Below are positions 26,564 through 36,238 of a stretch of 64,000 nucleotides of DNA, one piece after another. The translations under genes and the position numbers were made by a program. The DNA is taken from contig JAPYUX010000003.1 of NCBI GenBank assembly GCA_029940375.1, positions 61,971 through 125,970 of the forward strand. The letters are read 5' to 3'. Under the pieces are notes generated by a model. It did not search any database. It was not told the origin of the DNA and saw only the letters and a program-made list of their open reading frames with translations. Numbering within the stretch: position 1 is the stretch's first letter; every line of letters starts with the position of its first letter. This stretch comes from Dehalococcoidia bacterium. GTDB taxonomy: Bacteria > Chloroflexota > Dehalococcoidia > Lucifugimonadales > Lucifugimonadaceae.

Positions 26564-27332
26564 TGAAAAAGTGGTGTTTATTACCGCCAGTGCAGGTGCA
26601 ATAGGTGAAGCGCAAGCTAGATTATTCTCAAGTAATGGGTATAAAGTTTACCTCACTGATTTAAACGAAAAATCAGTTGGAATCATTTCAAAAGATATAA
26701 ATCTTAATGGTGGAAAAACCTCTTTTTCCAAATTAGATGTTACACATGAAAATGAATGGAAAAAAAATCTTGAAAATTGTATGAAAAAATTTAATAGAAT
26801 TGATGTTTTATGTAATAATGCAGGTTCTAATTTTCGAACAGGTTTTGAAAATCAAAGTTTTGAAATGTGGAATAAAATTATATCGATTGGTTTATCTGGA
26901 ACTTTTTTGGGGATAAAAAATGTAACAAAGTATATGAAAGAAAGAGGAGGAGTGATCATTAACTTGGGCTCTTTAGCTTCTGTCAATAGTAGTGATTCTT
27001 CACCAGGATATTCAGCGCAAAAAATGGGATTGCTTGGTCTTACTCGATCTGCGGCTCTTGCATATGCAAAATATAAAATTAGATGTGTTATGGTCTCTCC
27101 TGGTCATGTGGATACTCCATTTGTACGTTCTAATAATGAATATAGCCCAAATGATTGGTCAACATCAATTGATAACCCTCTAAATTATAAAAAACGTCTA
27201 GATCAAATTCCTTTAGGTAGATTTTTATTAGGGCCAGATATAGCTAAATTATTTTTATTTCTTGCTTCTGATGATGCAGAAATGATAACGGGAAATAATA
27301 TTCTTTTAGATGGAGGGACTTCAATTATTTAA
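26556..27332 (+). CDS. Short-chain dehydrogenase/reductase
   Basis: Classical SDR of 258 aa. The cofactor motif is TASAGAIG (10-17, a variant of TGxxxGIG), followed by CNNAGS, the catalytic Ser in NLGSLAS, and YSAQK with Tyr152 and Lys156. VSPGHVDTPF and GNNILLDGGTS close the fold. ATG 26556 overlaps the end of uxuA and follows AAGGAAG. Given its partner, reduction of fructuronate to mannonate or oxidation of a related sugar acid is plausible, but not provable from sequence. Confidence 0.9.
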   Translation: MSNEKVVFITASAGAIGEAQARLFSSNGYKVYLTDLNEKSVGIISKDINLNGGKTSFSKLDVTHENEWKKNLENCMKKFNRIDVLCNNAGSNFRTGFENQSFEMWNKIISIGLSGTFLGIKNVTKYMKERGGVIINLGSLASVNSSDSSPGYSAQKMGLLGLTRSAALAYAKYKIRCVMVSPGHVDTPFVRSNNEYSPNDWSTSIDNPLNYKKRLDQIPLGRFLLGPDIAKLFLFLASDDAEMITGNNILLDGGTSII

Positions 27333-28594
27333 TCTTTAATTTTAGGAGAAGCTATTATTAAAATTGCTGCAATTATTGCTACCACCGTAAAGATAGGGAA
27401 AGTTAATTCATATGATCCAGAAAAATCATAGATTAAACCTGCAGTAATACCTCCAAATGCCTGCCCGGCGCTTACAAAGGGCTCACTATAACCTCTAATA
27501 GCACCAATATTTTCTTTTCCAAAAATATCAGCTAATACTACAGGAGGAATAACCAATAATCCTCCTAGAGCTATGCCAAATATAAATGCAACTACAAAAG
27601 CTGAAAAGATGTTAGATATTCCTAAAAAAAGAAATGAACTTAAAGCTAACCATAGGGCAATAAAAAAGTATGTTTTTTTTGCTTGAAATTTGTCTGATGC
27701 CCAACCACAAATAATACTTCCAAATCCTGTTCCTATAGCCATAATAGTCAATGTTGTTGCAGCATAAATGGGACTTATTCCTTTATCAATTAAGTATGCA
27801 GCCTGATGAATATTAATTCCTGTGTGTATGAAATAAGTAAGAAAACCAACAATTGACAACATCCAAAACGGAGTAGATTTTAAGGCAAATTTTAGTGAGA
27901 CTGATTTATAAGATCTATCTAATTTTTCCGAAACCTTTTCTTCGCGCTTGCTTACATTAGTTTTAATCCCCAAATCAGAAGGAGAATTAAATAAAGTAAA
28001 CAAAAGCAAAGGAATAGAAATTATCCAAACACTTACTCCTATCCACAACCAACTGCTTCTCCAAGAGTCGGGATTCCCACCAGAAATATTCATTATAATT
28101 TGAGCAAATAAAGGAAAAAACCCCATGCCAAGTGAATGAATCATTCCCAATAACCCAATTGCTTTACCTCTATTTTCTGAAAACCATTTAGTTACTACTG
28201 TGGTGGCTCCTATTTGTATTGGGGAGCTGAAAATGATTCTACTTATACCAAATAATATATAAAACATTATTGGTGAAAATGTTTGGCTTAATAATGCAGT
28301 AGATAAACCTAATAATAAGACTGAAATCAATAAAGTTATTTTAGTTCCATATTTTTGAATTATCCAACCCGATAAAGGAGAAATAAATATTGCCAAAATC
28401 CCAGCTAATGAAGAGGCTCCAACAATTACAGTTCTTGACCATCCAAGGTTTTCGCTCATTGGATAGACAAATACTGCTATGGTTAATGTGGCTGCGGAAT
28501 TTCTTACAAACATACTTGAACCGGATCCAGCAACGATTATCCAGCCATAATAAAATGGTATTTTTTTTTGAATAAATTTAGCGAATTGTTTCAT
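27329..28594 (-). CDS. MFS transporter beside the mannonate module
   Basis: Twelve-segment major facilitator of 421 aa beginning KKIPFYYGWIIVAGSGSSMFVRNSAATLTIAVF, the same fold pattern (YYGWI near the N-terminus) as the two other carriers at 18049 and 34951. Central hydrophilic loop KREEKVSEKLDRS; second-half motif ADIFGKENIGAIRGYSEP resembles the oxalate/formate and monocarboxylate carriers. It probably imports a sugar acid for the convergent uxuA-SDR genes, but the substrate is unproven. Confidence 0.88.
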   Translation of the reverse strand: MKQFAKFIQKKIPFYYGWIIVAGSGSSMFVRNSAATLTIAVFVYPMSENLGWSRTVIVGASSLAGILAIFISPLSGWIIQKYGTKITLLISVLLLGLSTALLSQTFSPIMFYILFGISRIIFSSPIQIGATTVVTKWFSENRGKAIGLLGMIHSLGMGFFPLFAQIIMNISGGNPDSWRSSWLWIGVSVWIISIPLLLFTLFNSPSDLGIKTNVSKREEKVSEKLDRSYKSVSLKFALKSTPFWMLSIVGFLTYFIHTGINIHQAAYLIDKGISPIYAATTLTIMAIGTGFGSIICGWASDKFQAKKTYFFIALWLALSSFLFLGISNIFSAFVVAFIFGIALGGLLVIPPVVLADIFGKENIGAIRGYSEPFVSAGQAFGGITAGLIYDFSGSYELTFPIFTVVAIIAAILIIASPKIKD

Positions 28595-28690
28595 AATAAT
28601 CTATTTATTAAATCTCAAAATAGAATGTAACATTATAATTAATATAGTTTAAGTAGTAATCTAACTTATTAATAAAATAAATATAAAAAT

Positions 28691-31336
28691 ATGACAATAA
28701 ATTTTGAAATACAAAAATATGTAAGAGAGATAGATTTAAATGAAGGCAAAAAAAAGTACTATGATATTTTGAGCTTTGCAAATGATAATAAAATTCTTAT
28801 AGAAAAAATACCATTCTCTATAAGAATTTTATTAGAAAATGTTATGAGATCATATGAAAAAAAACTTTCCAATTCACACCATATCAGTCAACTATTAAAT
28901 TGGACTAAGGATTCTGTACCTGAAGAAGAATTTCCATATATGCCTGGAAGAGTTTTACTACAAGATTTTACTGGAGTTCCCGTGGTTGTAGATTTGGCTT
29001 CAATGAGAGATGCAGTAGCAGACTTAGGAATGGAACCTTCTATGATAAATCCAATTGTTAGATCAGATTTGGTTATTGATCACTCAGTTCAAGTAGATTC
29101 TTTTGCACAAAATGATTCCATGAATTTAAATATTTTGAAAGAATTTGACAGGAATACAGAAAGATATAAATTATTGAAATGGGCTCAATTAGCATTTTCA
29201 AATTTTTTAGTTGTTCCTCCAGGGACAGGCATTGTTCACCAAGTAAATTTGGAAAACCTAGCCGAAGTTATTTTATCTTCAGAGAATAATTTTATTTACC
29301 CAGATACATGTATAGGAACCGATTCTCATACAACTATGATAAATGGAGTTGGAGTTTTGGGTTGGGGAGTCGGTGGAATTGAAGCTGAAGCAGTAATGTT
29401 AGGGCAACCATATTATATGCAGGTTCCTGAAGTTGTAGGTGTAAATTTAGATGGTAATATTCCTGAAGGCACTACGGCAACAGATTTAGTTTTGTCAATT
29501 GTAGAAACTTTAAGAGGAGTGGGGGTTGTCGAAAAATTCGTTGAATTTTATGGTAATGGATTGAAAAATTTATCTTTGACTGATCGAGCTACTATTTCAA
29601 ACATGGCCCCAGAATATGGTGCAACCTGTGGTTTTTTCCCAATTGATGATAGAACTATAGATTATTTAGCTTTAACTGGAAGGCCAAGTGATTTGATAGA
29701 AAGAGTTGAAACATATGCAAAATCTAATGCATTGTTTTATCAACAAGATAATTATCCTGAATATTCTATGAATATAAATTTTGATTTGAGTGATGTTAGA
29801 CCTTCAGTGGCAGGACCAAAAAGACCTCAAGACAAATTATTATTATCACAGGTAAGCAAGAATTTTAAAGATAATTTTGATTTTAATTCAGTTGATTTAT
29901 CTAAGGAAAAACTGGACAATGGATCTGTTGTTATTGCGGCTATTACCAGTTGTACTAATACTTCAAATCCTAATGTTATGGTGGGAGCGGGTTTAATTGC
30001 AAAAAAAGCTTTTGATATGGGAATCAAACCCAAACCTTGGGTAAAAACTTCTCTTGCTCCTGGCTCAAAGGTTGTAACCAGTTATTTAGAAAAATCAGGT
30101 TTGAATTATTATTTAGATAAGATAGGATTTCAAACAGTGGGTTATGGATGTACAACTTGTATCGGAAATTCTGGACCTTTACCCAATTTAATATCGAAAA
30201 AAATAGAAGACGAAGAATTAACAGTTTCAGCAGTTTTATCAGGAAATAGAAATTTTGAAGGAAGAGTCCATCCTCAAGTTAAAGCTAACTATTTGGCTTC
30301 ACCAATGTTAGTGGTTATTTACGCTTTAACTGGAACTATTAATATAGATTTATCAAATGATCCTATCGCTAGAAATAAAGATGGTACAGAAGTTTACTTG
30401 AAAGATTTGTGGCCAACCTCAGATGAAATAGAAGACACTATAAACAAATCATTAAATTCTAAAATGTTTATAGAAGAATATGAATCTGTTTATGCTGGTC
30501 CTTTGGAATGGCAACGTTTAACTGCAAGAGAAGAAAATCAGTTTAACTGGGATATTAACTCAACATATATACAAAAACCACCTTTTTTTTACGATTTTAA
30601 TTTAACTCCCTATTCGAAAGATAAAATAACAGGCGCTAGATGTTTAGTTAAATTAACAGATTCAGTTACTACGGATCATATTTCACCGGCAGGCTCAATA
30701 CCCCAATCAGCTCCTTCTGGGCAGTTACTAATTTCCAATGATGTTCCTAGATTTGAATTTAATTCTTATGGATCTAGGAGAGGAAACCATAATGTTATGG
30801 TAAGAGGGACATTTGGAAATATACGATTAAGGAATCAATTAGTTGATGATGAAGGAGATTGGACAATATTTTTTCCTGAAGATAAAAAAATGAGAATCTT
30901 TGATGCTTCAGAAAAATACCAAGAATTAGGAATCCCTTTAATTGTTATTGCGGGTAAGGAATATGGAACAGGTTCTTCAAGAGATTGGGCAGCAAAAGGA
31001 CCTTCTTTGTTGGGAGTTAAGGTTGTAATGGCAGAAAGTTATGAAAGAATACATAGGTCAAATTTAGTAGGAATGGGAATAGTTCCATTACAATTTCTTG
31101 AAGGAGAAAATGCTAACACCTTAAATATAGATGGTACAGAAACTTTTGATTTTCAAAGTTTGGAAAATAAAATTAAACCTAATTCAGAAATAAATGTTAT
31201 TGCAAGAAAACAAGACGGATCATTTATAAACTTTAAAACCATTATAAGGATTGATACAAATATAGAATCTGAATATTATTTACATGGAGGATTATTGCCA
31301 TTTGTTTTGCGGAAGATGATTAGAGAACAGAGTTAA
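28691..31336 (+). CDS. acnA: Aconitate hydratase A
   Basis: TCA-cycle enzyme interconverting citrate and isocitrate. 881 aa with a complete [4Fe-4S] ligand set: Cys421 (AITSCTNTSNP), Cys487 and Cys490 (GCTTCIGNSG). Other signatures are DFTGVPVVVDLASMRDA, GTDSHTTMINGVGVLGWGVGGIEAE, and GSSRDWAAKG in the swivelling C-terminal domain. Monocistronic, divergent from an MFS gene; the 96-base gap is AT-rich with several possible -10 boxes. Confidence 0.97.
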   Translation: MTINFEIQKYVREIDLNEGKKKYYDILSFANDNKILIEKIPFSIRILLENVMRSYEKKLSNSHHISQLLNWTKDSVPEEEFPYMPGRVLLQDFTGVPVVVDLASMRDAVADLGMEPSMINPIVRSDLVIDHSVQVDSFAQNDSMNLNILKEFDRNTERYKLLKWAQLAFSNFLVVPPGTGIVHQVNLENLAEVILSSENNFIYPDTCIGTDSHTTMINGVGVLGWGVGGIEAEAVMLGQPYYMQVPEVVGVNLDGNIPEGTTATDLVLSIVETLRGVGVVEKFVEFYGNGLKNLSLTDRATISNMAPEYGATCGFFPIDDRTIDYLALTGRPSDLIERVETYAKSNALFYQQDNYPEYSMNINFDLSDVRPSVAGPKRPQDKLLLSQVSKNFKDNFDFNSVDLSKEKLDNGSVVIAAITSCTNTSNPNVMVGAGLIAKKAFDMGIKPKPWVKTSLAPGSKVVTSYLEKSGLNYYLDKIGFQTVGYGCTTCIGNSGPLPNLISKKIEDEELTVSAVLSGNRNFEGRVHPQVKANYLASPMLVVIYALTGTINIDLSNDPIARNKDGTEVYLKDLWPTSDEIEDTINKSLNSKMFIEEYESVYAGPLEWQRLTAREENQFNWDINSTYIQKPPFFYDFNLTPYSKDKITGARCLVKLTDSVTTDHISPAGSIPQSAPSGQLLISNDVPRFEFNSYGSRRGNHNVMVRGTFGNIRLRNQLVDDEGDWTIFFPEDKKMRIFDASEKYQELGIPLIVIAGKEYGTGSSRDWAAKGPSLLGVKVVMAESYERIHRSNLVGMGIVPLQFLEGENANTLNIDGTETFDFQSLENKIKPNSEINVIARKQDGSFINFKTIIRIDTNIESEYYLHGGLLPFVLRKMIREQS

Positions 31337-32201
31337 GGCTTTCCAAAGGAGTTCTAACCATCCATTCAAATTTGGCATTCTGTAATTTTAATGGAATCAC
31401 TTTTTGATCATTCAGTAATGCTTCAACTCCTATTTGACCAAAAAACAATTTAATTAAAATTTTAGGGACAGGAATTTTTATAAAAGGTTTTATAACTTGG
31501 TTTAGATCATTAAAGACTTCATTAAATCGTAAATTATTGTTTGAAGTTATGTTTACTGGTCCCATTATCTTTTCATCATGTATTATATGTTCTATTGCTC
31601 TTAAAGTATCTAAAAGAGAGATCCAAGGAAAAAAATTTTCTCCACCATTTATTCTCTTTGCGCCAATAATTTTACAAAATTTTTTTAATTGTTTAAACAT
31701 ATGTGAGTCATTGTGAATAATATTTCCAAATCTAAGATTAACAACTCGCAAATTTTTCAATGATGATTTATTTTCCCATTCATTGGAAATATCGGATAAA
31801 ATTCCATTACCTTTTTGAGAATTTTCATCTAATATTTCACTAGGTCTATCACCATAAAATCCACATGCTGAAGCAGAAATAAATAATTTTGGTAGTTTTG
31901 TACATTCCTCAAAAGTTGATATAAACGTTTCAATAGGATTGTACCTACTTGATTTTATTTCTCTAAGTTTATTTCTTAAGGGAGATATGATTTTTTTACC
32001 ATTTAGGCAAATTACTACATCTGATTTTTCAACCAAAACTTTATTTAATTTAAAATTATCCGGTTCCCAATAATGAATATTTTTATTTTCTGATAAATTT
32101 GAATTTCTCGTCAAAAATTGAACTTTATGGTTCTTTTCAACCAAAAATTTTGTTAAATGTTTACCAATAAATCCACTTGATCCTGATATTAATATTCTCA
32201 T
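31320..32201 (-). CDS. TIGR01777-family NAD-dependent epimerase (YfcH-like)
   Basis: Extended SDR-like protein of about 293 aa. Rossmann motif ISGSSGFIGKHLTKFL at the N-terminus; SASACGFYGDRPSEILDENS and LRFGNI match the YfcH/SDR39U1 group; HFFPWISLLDTLRAIEHI-like region is present as FFPWISLLDTLRAIEHI; C-terminal PVPKILIKLFFGQIGVEALLNDQKVIP is diagnostic. Biochemical role unknown even in E. coli. The start MRILISGS (32201) is chosen; an ATG at 32210 adds three residues. The end overlaps the acnA 3' end. Confidence 0.88.
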   Translation of the reverse strand: MRILISGSSGFIGKHLTKFLVEKNHKVQFLTRNSNLSENKNIHYWEPDNFKLNKVLVEKSDVVICLNGKKIISPLRNKLREIKSSRYNPIETFISTFEECTKLPKLFISASACGFYGDRPSEILDENSQKGNGILSDISNEWENKSSLKNLRVVNLRFGNIIHNDSHMFKQLKKFCKIIGAKRINGGENFFPWISLLDTLRAIEHIIHDEKIMGPVNITSNNNLRFNEVFNDLNQVIKPFIKIPVPKILIKLFFGQIGVEALLNDQKVIPLKLQNAKFEWMVRTPLESLNSVL

Positions 32202-32218
32202 ATGATTCATAAAAAATA

Positions 32219-32294
32219 CAGATAATATTAATAATGAATAACAAAAATCTGATATATTATCTGTAAAACTTATACTAATTAATCATTAGTATAA
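32219..32294. promoter_or_regulatory. Two perfect inverted repeats in a divergent intergenic region
   Basis: First dyad: CAGATAATAT (32219-32228) / ATATTATCTG (32254-32263), 25-base spacer. Second dyad: TTATACTAAT (32270-32279) / ATTAGTATAA (32285-32294), 5-base spacer. Both are exact over 10 bases and fill most of the gap between the epimerase and DUF3500 genes. They could be operators or RNA hairpins; no T-run follows the second. Confidence 0.6.
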
Positions 32295-32312
32295 CAACAA
32301 AAAATTTTATAT

Positions 32313-33317
32313 ATGACAATAAATAACACAGAAAAATTAATAAAAAAAATCTCAAATAAACTAATTGGTTTCCTAGAAAATTTAGATGAAAATCAGAAAT
32401 CAAAATTGATCTTTGATTTCTCTGATGATGAGAGATATGTATGGTACTATACACCACATGAACAAAATGGCCTTCTAATATTTGATATGAAACCATTCCA
32501 AAGAAATTATGTTTATGATTTAATGAAATTATCATATTCTATTAAAGGATATGAAACATCTAGATCCATAATCAATCTAGAAACAATTTTAGGAGATTAT
32601 GAAGGCAGGCATGCTGGTGGTAACGAAGGTGGCTCAGGACATTGGGTTAGATCTTCTGAAAGATATTGGATCGCTATTTTTGGAGATCCATATAAAAGTG
32701 AATCACCTTGGGGATTTAGAATAGGAGGGCACCATATAGGTTTAACCGTGAATGTCATTAATAAAGAAATTAGTATTCATCCCTTGTTTTTTGGCGCAAA
32801 TCCAGCAAAAATTATAGATGGTCCACGTAAAGGATTTCGTACTCTTGCATTAGAAGAAGACTATGGGCGTGAACTAATTACATCGTTGACTGATGAAAAA
32901 AGAAATAAGGCGATTGTATCAACAGTAGCACATGATGATATATTGACTGTGAATTATAGAACTTTTGATAAAGAAAAATTTACTCAGGGGATTAATTTTT
33001 CTGATTTAAGCGATTCTGAACGTGATAAACTTCTTAAATTAATTGATATCTATATAAATAGATTTAACGACACAATTTCTCATCAATATAAACTAAAAAT
33101 TAATCAAACAGGTTTTGAAAACACATATTTTGCTTGGGCAGGTTCAATTAATGAATCCCAGAGACATTATTACTCAATAAAACATGATAATTTTCTGATT
33201 GAGTATGATAACACACAGAATAATGCTAATCATATACATTCTGTTCTAAGAGATTTTGCTTCAGATTATGGAGAGGACCTATTGGCTTTACATTATAAAT
33301 CTAGCCATTCTCACTAA
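32313..33317 (+). CDS. DUF3500-domain protein
   Basis: 334 aa. Matches the DUF3500 pattern: LIFDFSDDERYVWYYTP, repeated Gly/His-rich core with PWGFRIGGHHIGLTVNV, HPLFFGANPAKI, and a late YFAWAGSINESQRHYYSIKHDNFLIEYDNTQNNANHIHSVLRDF-like ending with many His and aromatic residues. No signal peptide. The family is widespread in marine bacteria and has no settled function; conserved His and Trp suggest a metal or redox role, but this is speculation. Confidence 0.85.
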   Translation: MTINNTEKLIKKISNKLIGFLENLDENQKSKLIFDFSDDERYVWYYTPHEQNGLLIFDMKPFQRNYVYDLMKLSYSIKGYETSRSIINLETILGDYEGRHAGGNEGGSGHWVRSSERYWIAIFGDPYKSESPWGFRIGGHHIGLTVNVINKEISIHPLFFGANPAKIIDGPRKGFRTLALEEDYGRELITSLTDEKRNKAIVSTVAHDDILTVNYRTFDKEKFTQGINFSDLSDSERDKLLKLIDIYINRFNDTISHQYKLKINQTGFENTYFAWAGSINESQRHYYSIKHDNFLIEYDNTQNNANHIHSVLRDFASDYGEDLLALHYKSSHSH

Positions 33318-34954
33318 GTTGACAATATATTTATGATTTCATCTTGATCGTTCAAATCAATGTCATATGCGTTTGGATTACTTGGCAAACCTGGTAAAGT
33401 AATTATATCTCCCGCTAAAGTAACTATTTGCTTTGCTCCTGCTAAGACCTTAACTTCCTTGATTGGTATTTTATGACCTTTAGGAGCGCCTCTAAGTTTT
33501 GGATTCGCTGAAACTGACAAGTGCGTCTTTGCCATACAAATAGGAAAATTCCATCCTTGTTGCTCAAAAAGTTTAATAGTACTTCTTGTTCTAGGGCCCC
33601 ATGTGACGCCACTTGCTGAATATATTTCTGATGTTAATATTCTAACTTTTTCTAAAGTGGATTCTTTGTCATCATATAACAAATTAACTTCATCAGATTT
33701 GTTATCTAAATTTGTAATATACTGTGCCAATTCTGTCATACCTGAACCTCCCTCTGCAAATCCATTAGATTCAATAGCTACAGAATTATTTTCTTCACAT
33801 ATTTTTTGTACCAATTTGATTTCTTCCTGAGAATCGCCTGGAAATATATTTATAGCTACTACAGATTGTAATCCATATTTAGAAACAATCTTTATTGCAT
33901 TGATCAAATTTTCTGAACCTCTAATTATTGCTTCATTATTTTTTGTCATTAATTCTTTTAAGTCCAACCCACCGTGCCATTTTAGTCCTCTAATAGTGGC
34001 TACAATAACCGCACAAAATGGTTTAGGCCCGCCCTGTCTAACTTTAATATCCATAAATTTTTCAAAACCTAAATCAGCACCAAATCCAGCTTCAGTTATA
34101 ACATAATCTGCATAAGAAGTTGCTAATTGGTCAGCTAATATTGAAGAGCAACCATGAGCAATATTACCAAATGGCCCCATATGAACTATAGCTGGTTGTC
34201 CTTCAATTGTTTGAGCTAAATTAGGTTTTATTGCATCTTTAAGTAAAGCCATCATTGAGCCTACACAGTTTATATCTTTTGCTAGAACTGGAGTTTTATC
34301 TTTTTTCCACCCAACGACAATTGAACTTAATCTATCTCTCAAATCTTTTTGTGAATCAGTTAAGGCAAGTATGGCCATAATTTCTGAAGCTGAAGATATA
34401 TCAAAACCTGTGGATCTAAGTGGAGCAGTACTCGACCCTCCCGATCCACTTATTATAGATCTCAAAGATCTATCTTCTGCATCAGTTACCCTTCTCCAAG
34501 TAATATCTTCAGCTGAGAAATCTTTTATTTTATTTCTATAAACTGCATTATCTACCATAGCTGCCAATAGATTATGAGCTGATTCCATAGCATGAAAATC
34601 ACCATTGAAGTGTAAATTTATATCTTCTGCAGGTTGCACAGTGGCTCGACCACCCCCTGTACCTCCACCTTTATGTCCAAAAACTGGACCAAGAGAGGGC
34701 TGTCTAATTGTTAATGCGACATTTTGATTAATTTTTCCAAAACCTTGAGTTAGCCCTACTGCAATTGTTGATTTCCCTTCTCCAAGAGGAGTAGGAGTTA
34801 TTGCTGTAACCACAAGTAAATTAGATTTTCTATTATTATTTTTTTTAATTGCATTTAGGGAAATTTTGGCTTTATAATTTCCATAATTTTCTATAGCATC
34901 TTTATCAAGTCCAAGTTTTTCTGCAACTTGTTCAATTCTTAATAATTTTTTCAT
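33314..34954 (-). CDS. fhs: Formate-tetrahydrofolate ligase
   Basis: ATP-dependent synthesis of 10-formyl-THF from formate. 546 aa with the P-loop TPLGEGKST (55-63), VALTIRQPSLGPVFGHKGGGTGGG, and the ADAEDRSLRSI / STAPLRSTGFDISSASE regions. With FolD at 52621 it feeds one-carbon units to purine and thymidylate synthesis. Its start overlaps the stop of the MFS gene upstream as ATGA (34951-34954), so the two genes are one transcript. Confidence 0.96.
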   Translation of the reverse strand: MKKLLRIEQVAEKLGLDKDAIENYGNYKAKISLNAIKKNNNRKSNLLVVTAITPTPLGEGKSTIAVGLTQGFGKINQNVALTIRQPSLGPVFGHKGGGTGGGRATVQPAEDINLHFNGDFHAMESAHNLLAAMVDNAVYRNKIKDFSAEDITWRRVTDAEDRSLRSIISGSGGSSTAPLRSTGFDISSASEIMAILALTDSQKDLRDRLSSIVVGWKKDKTPVLAKDINCVGSMMALLKDAIKPNLAQTIEGQPAIVHMGPFGNIAHGCSSILADQLATSYADYVITEAGFGADLGFEKFMDIKVRQGGPKPFCAVIVATIRGLKWHGGLDLKELMTKNNEAIIRGSENLINAIKIVSKYGLQSVVAINIFPGDSQEEIKLVQKICEENNSVAIESNGFAEGGSGMTELAQYITNLDNKSDEVNLLYDDKESTLEKVRILTSEIYSASGVTWGPRTRSTIKLFEQQGWNFPICMAKTHLSVSANPKLRGAPKGHKIPIKEVKVLAGAKQIVTLAGDIITLPGLPSNPNAYDIDLNDQDEIINILST

Positions 34955-36183
34955 AAATCTTTCTTTGTATTTGGGCTTTTAATTAAAAGTATCAAAAATG
35001 ATGCAGCAATGCATAAAAATGCCATGCTTAAAAGAGAGTAAAAATATGTGTTTGTAGAATCATAAATAAATCCAACTATAACTGGTGAAAGCATCATACC
35101 TATCCCCATAGGAAATGCATTTAACCCTAATATAGTTCCATAGTGTCTACCCCCAAAGAATTCTCCTCTAATAGAATGCAAAATAGGAGTTCTCATACCA
35201 AAGCCTATTCCCCAAATAACAGAAAAGATAATTGCATCAATAAAACTATTTGCAAAAGCTAAAATTACTAAAGATATAGATTGTACTAAAAATAGTAATG
35301 GTAATAGGATTCTTTTATTATAAATGTCTCCTAAAATCCCTCCACTTATTTGTCCAATAAAAGATACCAAAGCTATCAGCGGTAGAATTGTGCCAGCAAA
35401 ATATATTGTTAAGTTAACCCCGTCATAGTCAGTCAAATATAAAAAAATGTGTGCACTAATAGCTCCTACTGAGACATTTGCAAGTAAGTGACAGATAGCT
35501 ATAATCCAAAAGTTATGTGTTTTTAATGCTTGTTTTGGCTTTATATTTGTAATGTTGATTTTTTTGGTACTATATTTAGATATATTAAAGTCAAGATTAG
35601 GTTTTTTGCGAATAACTAAAGATACCAGTGGTCCAACTATTAAAAATATAATCCCTAATACCACCATTGTTTGTCTCCAACCTATGCTTTGTATAGATAA
35701 AACCATAACAGGGGTAAAAAAACCTCCAAAAGAACTACCTCCAATAACCCAACTCATTGCCTTAGTCCTTTGATGGGGCATCCATGCATTAACTGCTGAC
35801 ATTGAAGGAACGAATCCTCCTATACTTGTTCCTACAGATACTACAAAATAAGATGCATAATAGAATAAAATGTTGTTAATAGAACTTAACCAAAATAATC
35901 CGATGGAAGATATTAAAAATCCTATAACAACCATTTTTCCAACACCAAATCTATCACTTAAAAACCCTTCAACAGGACCTAGTAAAGCCCCGCCAAACCT
36001 ACCAAAGGACGCTACTCCAGAAACTACAGCACGAGACCACCCAAATTCATCTTCAACAGCTTTGAATATAACACTTCCTGCACTAAAAGTTGGAATACTA
36101 GAAAAAAATGTATTAATCCCCCCTGCGAGACTTACCCACCACCCATAATAGATTTTTTTTAAAGAAAAAGTTTTTTTTATCAT
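34951..36183 (-). CDS. MFS transporter upstream of fhs
   Basis: Twelve-segment carrier, 410 aa, opening KKIYYGWWVSLAGGINTFFSSIPTFSAGSVIF; loop 2-3 GFLSDRFGVGKMV, second half GISGGILGDIYNKR. Same OFA/monocarboxylate-like group as the carriers at 18049 and 27329. Co-transcribed with fhs, so an organic acid or formate-related substrate is possible (inference). The ATG lies four bases from an interlocked pair of palindromes that probably controls it; no ordinary ribosome-binding site is visible. Confidence 0.88.
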   Translation of the reverse strand: MIKKTFSLKKIYYGWWVSLAGGINTFFSSIPTFSAGSVIFKAVEDEFGWSRAVVSGVASFGRFGGALLGPVEGFLSDRFGVGKMVVIGFLISSIGLFWLSSINNILFYYASYFVVSVGTSIGGFVPSMSAVNAWMPHQRTKAMSWVIGGSSFGGFFTPVMVLSIQSIGWRQTMVVLGIIFLIVGPLVSLVIRKKPNLDFNISKYSTKKINITNIKPKQALKTHNFWIIAICHLLANVSVGAISAHIFLYLTDYDGVNLTIYFAGTILPLIALVSFIGQISGGILGDIYNKRILLPLLFLVQSISLVILAFANSFIDAIIFSVIWGIGFGMRTPILHSIRGEFFGGRHYGTILGLNAFPMGIGMMLSPVIVGFIYDSTNTYFYSLLSMAFLCIAASFLILLIKSPNTKKDL

Positions 36184-36187
36184 AAAA

Positions 36188-36236
36188 CGTGTACACGGTC
36201 TCGTGTACCTCTTACCATGTAAACTATAAGAGGTAC
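36188..36236 (-). promoter_or_regulatory. Interlocked palindromes upstream of the MFS-fhs pair
   Basis: On the minus strand, hairpin A is GTACCTCTTA / TAAGAGGTAC (plus-strand 36205-36214 and 36227-36236, 12-nt loop). Hairpin B is GTACACG / CGTGTAC (36191-36197 and 36202-36208, 4-nt loop). They share GTAC at 36205-36208, so they compete. The perfect 10-base palindrome CGTGTACACG (36188-36197) ends four bases from the MFS start codon. No T-run follows, which argues against a simple terminator of gpmA. Confidence 0.6.
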
Positions 36237-36238
36237 AT

